Of a DNA stretch of 64,000 nt, positions 59,003 through 64,000 are shown in pieces; the first letter of the stretch is position 1; each line of letters begins with the position of its first letter. The notes beneath the pieces are model-generated. The model was not told where the DNA came from. It worked only from the letters and a program-made list of their open reading frames with translations, and did not search any database. Source of the DNA: Plutella xylostella (Eukaryota; Arthropoda; Insecta; Lepidoptera; Plutellidae). The stretch covers positions 6,820,001 to 6,884,000 of the forward strand of contig NC_064005.1 of the NCBI RefSeq assembly GCF_932276165.1, in the 5' to 3' direction. Made by a program: the position numbers and the translations under genes.

Positions 59003-59931
59003 CAGTAACGAGGTACTACGATTCGTGTTATTTTTGTAGTATTTTTTTGTCTGTTCATATTTAATTGCTAACGTACGTCCGTGTTTCAGTGGATCGTTCA
59101 TTCTATTTGTACTGTAAAGTGTTAAACTATGTATGTGTCGGTTTGTAAGTGGCCGAAGTATGGAGACAATCGGCTTTAGATATAGCTAAGTTGTTGACGA
59201 AGGATTTCTGGAAAACTAATGTTTCATGATAACTTTATTCCTGATTTATTCGTATTGAAATTTGTAGTTGGTAATAATAATATTACGAGTAGCTTACCTT
59301 CAAACGTTTTGACACACAAATTACTGGAATTTCAACTTCACTACCTATTTGAAGTATATTGATAGGAAATAACTTCAACTGTTGATTATTGATAGCAAAA
59401 TAACTTATAAAAAAGTAAAACACAACATTTTGTAAACTATTTCCATCCAGTAGTCGTCCCCAGTAAAATTAACATTTTTGGAAATTCTAAATCTTTGTTA
59501 CATATTTTTGGTAACGGTTTCGTAAGTATTAGATCTCATAAATTATTTTTATTACTGTAGGTAGGTAGGTAGCCTACCTCATGTTTTTGTTAGATTGTTT
59601 TTTGTAATCAAAATTTTTATAAGTAACTATATCATATTTACTTACTTTAAAAAACCAGTGGAATTCATAGAATTGAATGCCTAGTCAAATATAAAACGAT
59701 ACCATCTTTTTAATAATAGTAAATCCCAGTCTTAGACAATCATAAATAACATCAATTAATAAAAATGTACCTATTTACTATGAGAAATCAAAAGTTATAA
59801 CCACTTTAAGATCTCAGCTTCCACTTTGCTTGACCAAATGACCACAGTGACGTCACACCAAGATACCAACCTGTGTTAACCATAATAATATATGGCAGGG
59901 GGTTAATATCATAAACCCCTCTTGAGTCTAA
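59003..59931 (+). other. 3' flank of the 58805 exon
   Basis: AT-rich, as expected of 3' untranslated and downstream sequence. An AATAAA at 59758-59763 is one possible polyadenylation signal. No other gene is seen. Confidence 0.4.
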
Positions 59932-60074
59932 GTGCCAATTTCTCCATAGTTAGAGCATAAACCAGGGAGTAGTGGTTGACTTTTGACACATCTGTCATGA
60001 ATTTTATAATATGGAGATGACGTATAATTTATAAACCCTGTCGGTTAGAAAACCGACTATGGAGAAATTGGCAC
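59932..60074. mobile_element. Harbinger-type MITE, 143 bp
   Basis: GTGCCAATTTCTCCATAGTT faces ACTATGGAGAAATTGGCAC, with TAA on both sides (59929-59931 and 60075-60077). A three-base TWA target site is the mark of PIF/Harbinger insertion. Confidence 0.85.
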
Positions 60075-60077
60075 TAA

Positions 60078-61793
60078 TGGTTAATGTTAAATAACATAAT
60101 TGGTTAATGAAGGCGATTTTGTAGGCTTACGTTGTACCTAATTTTAGTATTGTCAACAAAAAATACGAACCACGCAGTCGTCTTTTAAGAATGATGAATT
60201 TCGTGCAAATTATAAAACGCTTTGACACTGCTAATTTTAAAATTTGTGCCTTCAAAATCGTTACCAATTACATAATAGGTTAAAATGAATGACGAATAAT
60301 ATTATGTGTACGATGGCCATCACATATTTAACTTAACTTTTGACGCCAGTACCTAAGCTGAGGTCTGTTGTACTTATGGTTATGAAGATATGAATTATAA
60401 ATGAAATCTTTGTGCATTTTCGAAATGATTAAACAAATTATCCGCCCATCACCATTGGCGTCCTTATATAAATAGTTAGTTTCTCTGTACGCATCGGTAT
60501 TCCTTTATATGTATTATGCACTGTGACATATTATTATATAATGGCAGATATTAAATATATCATCCTATTTTCTTTTTAACTCTGTACTAAATTGCAAAAT
60601 AGATCTCTTTTTTTGGACCATGCCTCAAAAACATACACATATAAAAATACTTAACTATATATTTTTCAACTAACCCAACATCTACATAAATATAATACCG
60701 AAGTTAAGTGTAAATAGTTAAACATCACATTTTGCGTTAGTGGTTAAACTGGGAATACTTACCAACTATTGTTTTTATTTAAATTTAATATTAAGATTTT
60801 AATTTTAGTTTTTAATGATTCTAGTTGTAAATGTAAATTGTGATTGGATCCTAGTAATTTTAAGATTTTCTCGTAATCTAGGTTTAAGGTGAATTTAACA
60901 TTGTCATTTTATTTATAATTAGTGTTTGTGAATATAACAAATAAATTATAGTTATAATATCCGCCCAGTCGTATTTGGAATACGTTGGTGGTGAGAATTG
61001 TCTGTGTCTGTGAATGAACCGATATTCGTCCCTGATTGTGAAAGATGGTCGGTCTCGGGCGTGAAGCATGTAGGACATTGCTATACCACAGGCCAAGCCG
61101 TCGACGATGGCTATCCTTGTAAGTATACATACATAGCCTGTCCATTTTCATATACTTTAGAAATAAGTCCTAAATTTTGCGATAACAAAATTCTTTTAGT
61201 CTGTCCAATCGGGCCTTTACTATTTGAAGTCCTCTAAAATTTGTCCATTTTTTGTCCACTAGATAAGACGTAGTGCTAATGATACAGTTTTGATATTGGC
61301 ATAGCTTTTGAAAATATATAGATTGTTCTATTCTATTAAAATGATTTGTGAAAATAGCCCATGTAGCGCCAGAATAAGGACAGTTTGTAAGAAATTTCTT
61401 ATTTATTAAAATTGTACATCATAGAAGCTTTTCTCCTTAGAACCATCCTATTATTCTTAGATAATTTTGTAAATATTATGCATATTTTCCACCTACCATC
61501 TCATCACAGTGATAAATGTTTCTGAATAAAATCATTTAAGAGGATCTGTGTACTCATTTTTAAACCCACCGTTCTTCAGCTGTCTTCTAGTTTTGGATGA
61601 GTATTGTTTCCTGTTTGGATGAGTGTTGCCGGTACCCTGGCACGGATCGTTGTTGAAATGAAATTAACTAAAAAGTAACTTATAGTACTTAACTGAATGC
61701 CAGGAGCTGCTGACTACAGCCAAAGTAAGAAACATAAGGTTTAGAGGAGCCAAAGGGTAAACAATATACGTACTATGCTGAACCTATAGAGAC
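60078..61793. other. No gene found
   Basis: AT-rich sequence with short overlapping ORFs (60884-61237) lacking domain or codon evidence. Confidence 0.55.
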
Positions 61794-61796
61794 TTA

Positions 61797-61914
61797 CCCC
61801 CTTATTCATAGAAGTTACAGAACGTTTTAGCTATTGAACAGTTTTGTCCCTCTCTGTCAAAGAGCAAACTGTTCATTTGTATTTTTAACTTTTCTATTTC
61901 TAAGAATAAGGGGG
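61797..61914. mobile_element. Harbinger-type MITE, 118 bp
   Basis: CCCCCTTATTCATAGAAG faces TTCTAAGAATAAGGGGG, with TTA on both sides (61794-61796 and 61915-61917). Inside, GAACAGTTTTGTCCCTCT faces AAGAGCAAACTGTTC. A different family from the 59932 element but the same target type. Confidence 0.85.
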
Positions 61915-62520
61915 TTAGTATAGAGATAAGGACTAAGCCCAGCAGTGAACGATCAGTGGTGTGCTTATATTGCCTAAGTAGGTACTTTTTAACCCGGAAT
62001 CCCCACTAAAAAACTTATCAAGGCAAAGCTAGCGGGCAACAGCTAGTAACTAATAAAATCTTTGCGCATTTAATAATAGACCTTTTAAACCATGTTTAAA
62101 TATTAAACAGGTGCTAATTGCTGACTACACAAACCTTGCATCTTCCCATCTGGGTGACCTTTACATTGGAAACAAAACGAGATATTTGTATGTTGCCAAT
62201 AGTAGGATGCCGTAAATTAAATACCAATGACAGGTCAGTCAACCTAAGACTTGAACTAGTACTACACTTAGGGCGATGACATACTTACACAGGTGTTCTA
62301 TATATGTATATTAAGGATCAGGAAATGTTAACTAATGCATGAAATGTGGTGAGTATTTTTTTTAAATTAAGTGGTAAGTATTTTTACATTTTATTGAAAG
62401 AAAAGATTGGCACCAGGAACAACTAAGAATTGGCTTAACTTATTAGGTTCTCATTTATCAGTCCCATTTTGCCTCGACTCCTTAGTTTACTTGTTGTGAA
62501 CAGCAATAATCGTCCACTGC

Positions 62521-62833
62521 TGGACTCTATTCTACTCTCTGTGGGGGTGTAAGTACCTGCACCTGGCTCTCTCGAATGGAACCTTTGTGCATATCTCCAA
62601 GGTCTAAACTGCCTTCCTAAGTTTGGACCATTTGCCACCACGCTGGTCCACTGCGAGTTGGTGGGTTTAGATGTGCTTAATCTAGATAATAATATGCAGG
62701 ATTCCTCACGATGGTTTCCTTCACCGTAAGAGAGATGGTTGGTATACATAGTACTTAACTTAAAGGAACTCATTCGTACATGTCAGCGCCGGGATTAATC
62801 AGGGCGCTTACCCGACTAAGCCACCACCGCTCT
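62521..62833 (-). mobile_element. SINE family B, near full-length copy
   Basis: On the minus strand the tRNA-like head GAGCGGTGGTGGCTTAGTCG has a good A box (TGGCTTAGTCGG, 62823-62812); the B box is degenerate. The body continues CATCTCTCTTACGGTGAAGG, CAGTGGACCAGCGTGGTGGC and TTCCATTCGAGAGAGCCAGG. At its 3' side, AGTCCAGCAGTGGACGATTA (near 62520-62500) looks like the tail of an RTE LINE, which may show which LINE mobilises this SINE. Confidence 0.8.
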
Positions 62834-62844
62834 CTAGGGGACCT

Positions 62845-62935
62845 TTCAAGGAGCGCCACAACACTATATCCTCGGCCTTCCTCATCTAACCACTAACATC
62901 TAACCGGCTACCAGTCTTAGGTGTCGTCAATAATG
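62845..62935 (-). pseudogene. RTE-type LINE pol C-terminal fragment
   Basis: The minus-strand frame MRKAEDIVLWRSLK matches the RTE-clade end (WMRxAEDRxLWRxLxEAY), preceded by a decayed DDL-like part. It adjoins the head of the SINE at 62833, only about ten bases apart. Confidence 0.6.
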
Positions 62936-63495
62936 TAGTAAATTTAGCAGCTTAGGTATCAGAATATTTACAATAAAAAAATTAAATGTTTAATCAAATA
63001 CTTACTTAATGGAATGATTTTTAAAAACTGGGGTCGTTGGGCATCGACATTTTGTAAGTACTTAAGTGGAACTTTTTCATTGCTCGTGAGTTTACTTATA
63101 AAAAACTATAACATTTGGTAGGTACCTACCTACTGGCTTCTAGCATGCCAACAAGCAGGTGCTTGACTTCTTTAAAAAAAGATCATTGTCATTGACCAGA
63201 CCATAAATAATACAATTTTTCTGGAATTACTCGTTTCGCAAGAAATCTTCAAGTGACAGTTTAGGCTTTAATAAAACCTATTTTATCGATGATTGGTGCC
63301 GAATATCGATATCAAGTTCGTCGAGGTGAACTATTGAACAGTCTCTCCTCTAAGTCGAAAATAGGTGTCACTTTTAAGATTCTTATATAGGTACTTAAAT
63401 ATTATATCCGACGTTTTGGAAGACCTATTCTCGATTCTATAGGTGTCAGTCACTTTATCGCGTTTTTCTGTGATCGGTCTTTGAACAGAGTTAGA
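62936..63495. other. No gene found
   Basis: AT-rich sequence; no supported feature. Confidence 0.55.
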
Positions 63496-63905
63496 AAAGT
63501 ACCCGGGGTAAGACGGGACCCCCCACTTATATGCATAACTATATATCTTAGGAATCTGAGTAATGAGCCAATAGAAAGGCTTAGATGATTGATCTTTAGT
63601 TCGCCAATATGGCAGCAGGTGTGAAGCGCATGCGTTTTTTGTGTAAGCTCAATTGTAAATACAACGTCACAACACAGTAAGTAAAACAGTGGCATTTTTG
63701 GTAATTGTGTGTTTTTATTTAAGGTTTGTACGCTTTGTTTAAATATGTGCAAAATCACTTTAACATTGACATTTTTTTATGAATAAAATAAATTCAATGT
63801 TACAAATCCTGTAGGTCTATTTGTTATGAATTATTTTTATAAAAAAATATAACGTGGGGCAAGACGGGGTATTTTGGAGGGGCAAGATAGGGTACGGATC
63901 TAGTT
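63496..63905. mobile_element. 'GGGGCAAGACGGGG' repeat element, partial
   Basis: ACCCGGGGTAAGACGGGACC (63501), GTGGGGCAAGACGGGGTA (63854) and GGGGCAAGATAGGGTA (63880) are repeats of one terminal motif in the same orientation, bounding about 350 bases. The 102-codon minus ORF (63450-63758) across it has no known domain. The motif is familiar from lepidopteran repeats; class unknown. Confidence 0.5.
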
Positions 63906-64000
63906 AGGTTAAGTTTTTTTTTCTCCAACCCGATATTTGACATTGTAGAAGGGCTCTAAAAGGGGTACAGGGAAATTGGCTAAAAAGACAAAGCAGATAC

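Overview
The window is eukaryotic nuclear DNA from a lepidopteran (moth or butterfly). It is AT-rich, almost empty of long ORFs, and crowded with interspersed repeats of kinds I recognise from Lepidoptera: a tRNA-derived SINE with clear A and B boxes (21176 and 29743), a second SINE family (7131, 51447, 62833), tails of RTE-type and other LINEs, and many small inverted-repeat (MITE-like) elements. I see no tRNA or rRNA gene, no CRISPR array and no bacterial-style operon. All element names here come from the sequence and memory; no search was run.

Layout. 1-4834: two copies of a roughly 1.8-kb segment, each carrying the same GC-richer, promoter-like block, separated by a 1.2-kb spacer. 4.8-15 kb: repeats, including a 140-150-bp GC-rich minisatellite (7871-8345), a foldback element (12950-13680) and LINE-related sequence. 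16.2-17.0 kb: a decayed Jockey/R1-type reverse transcriptase on the minus strand. 17-29 kb: mostly featureless or repeat DNA. 29.3 kb: a GC3-rich terminal exon on the plus strand with a damaged partial duplicate 0.3 kb downstream. 30-48 kb: repeats, including a 630-bp inverted-repeat element that carries an exon-like ORF, and a 1.47-kb element with a small hAT-like element inside it. 48.4-52.1 kb: the richest interval, with an intact-register heptad-repeat (coiled-coil) gene broken by one stop, a PIF/Harbinger transposase N-terminus, and a two-exon SAP-domain pseudogene. 52-58.7 kb: repeats and one unrecognised minus-strand ORF. 58805-59002: a second clear plus-strand terminal exon. 59-64 kb: 3' flank with TTA/TAA-flanked MITEs and SINEs.

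The host coding content that I can support is two terminal exons on the plus strand (29294-29445 and 58805-59002). They may be alternative 3' ends of one long gene or belong to two genes; the window does not decide this. A weaker candidate lies at 43889. Everything else gene-like belongs to, or looks like, mobile elements and their debris. The most unusual item is the 21-bp array at 48442-48930: it reads as 23-24 heptads of a coiled coil on the minus strand, with no indel in the whole array.
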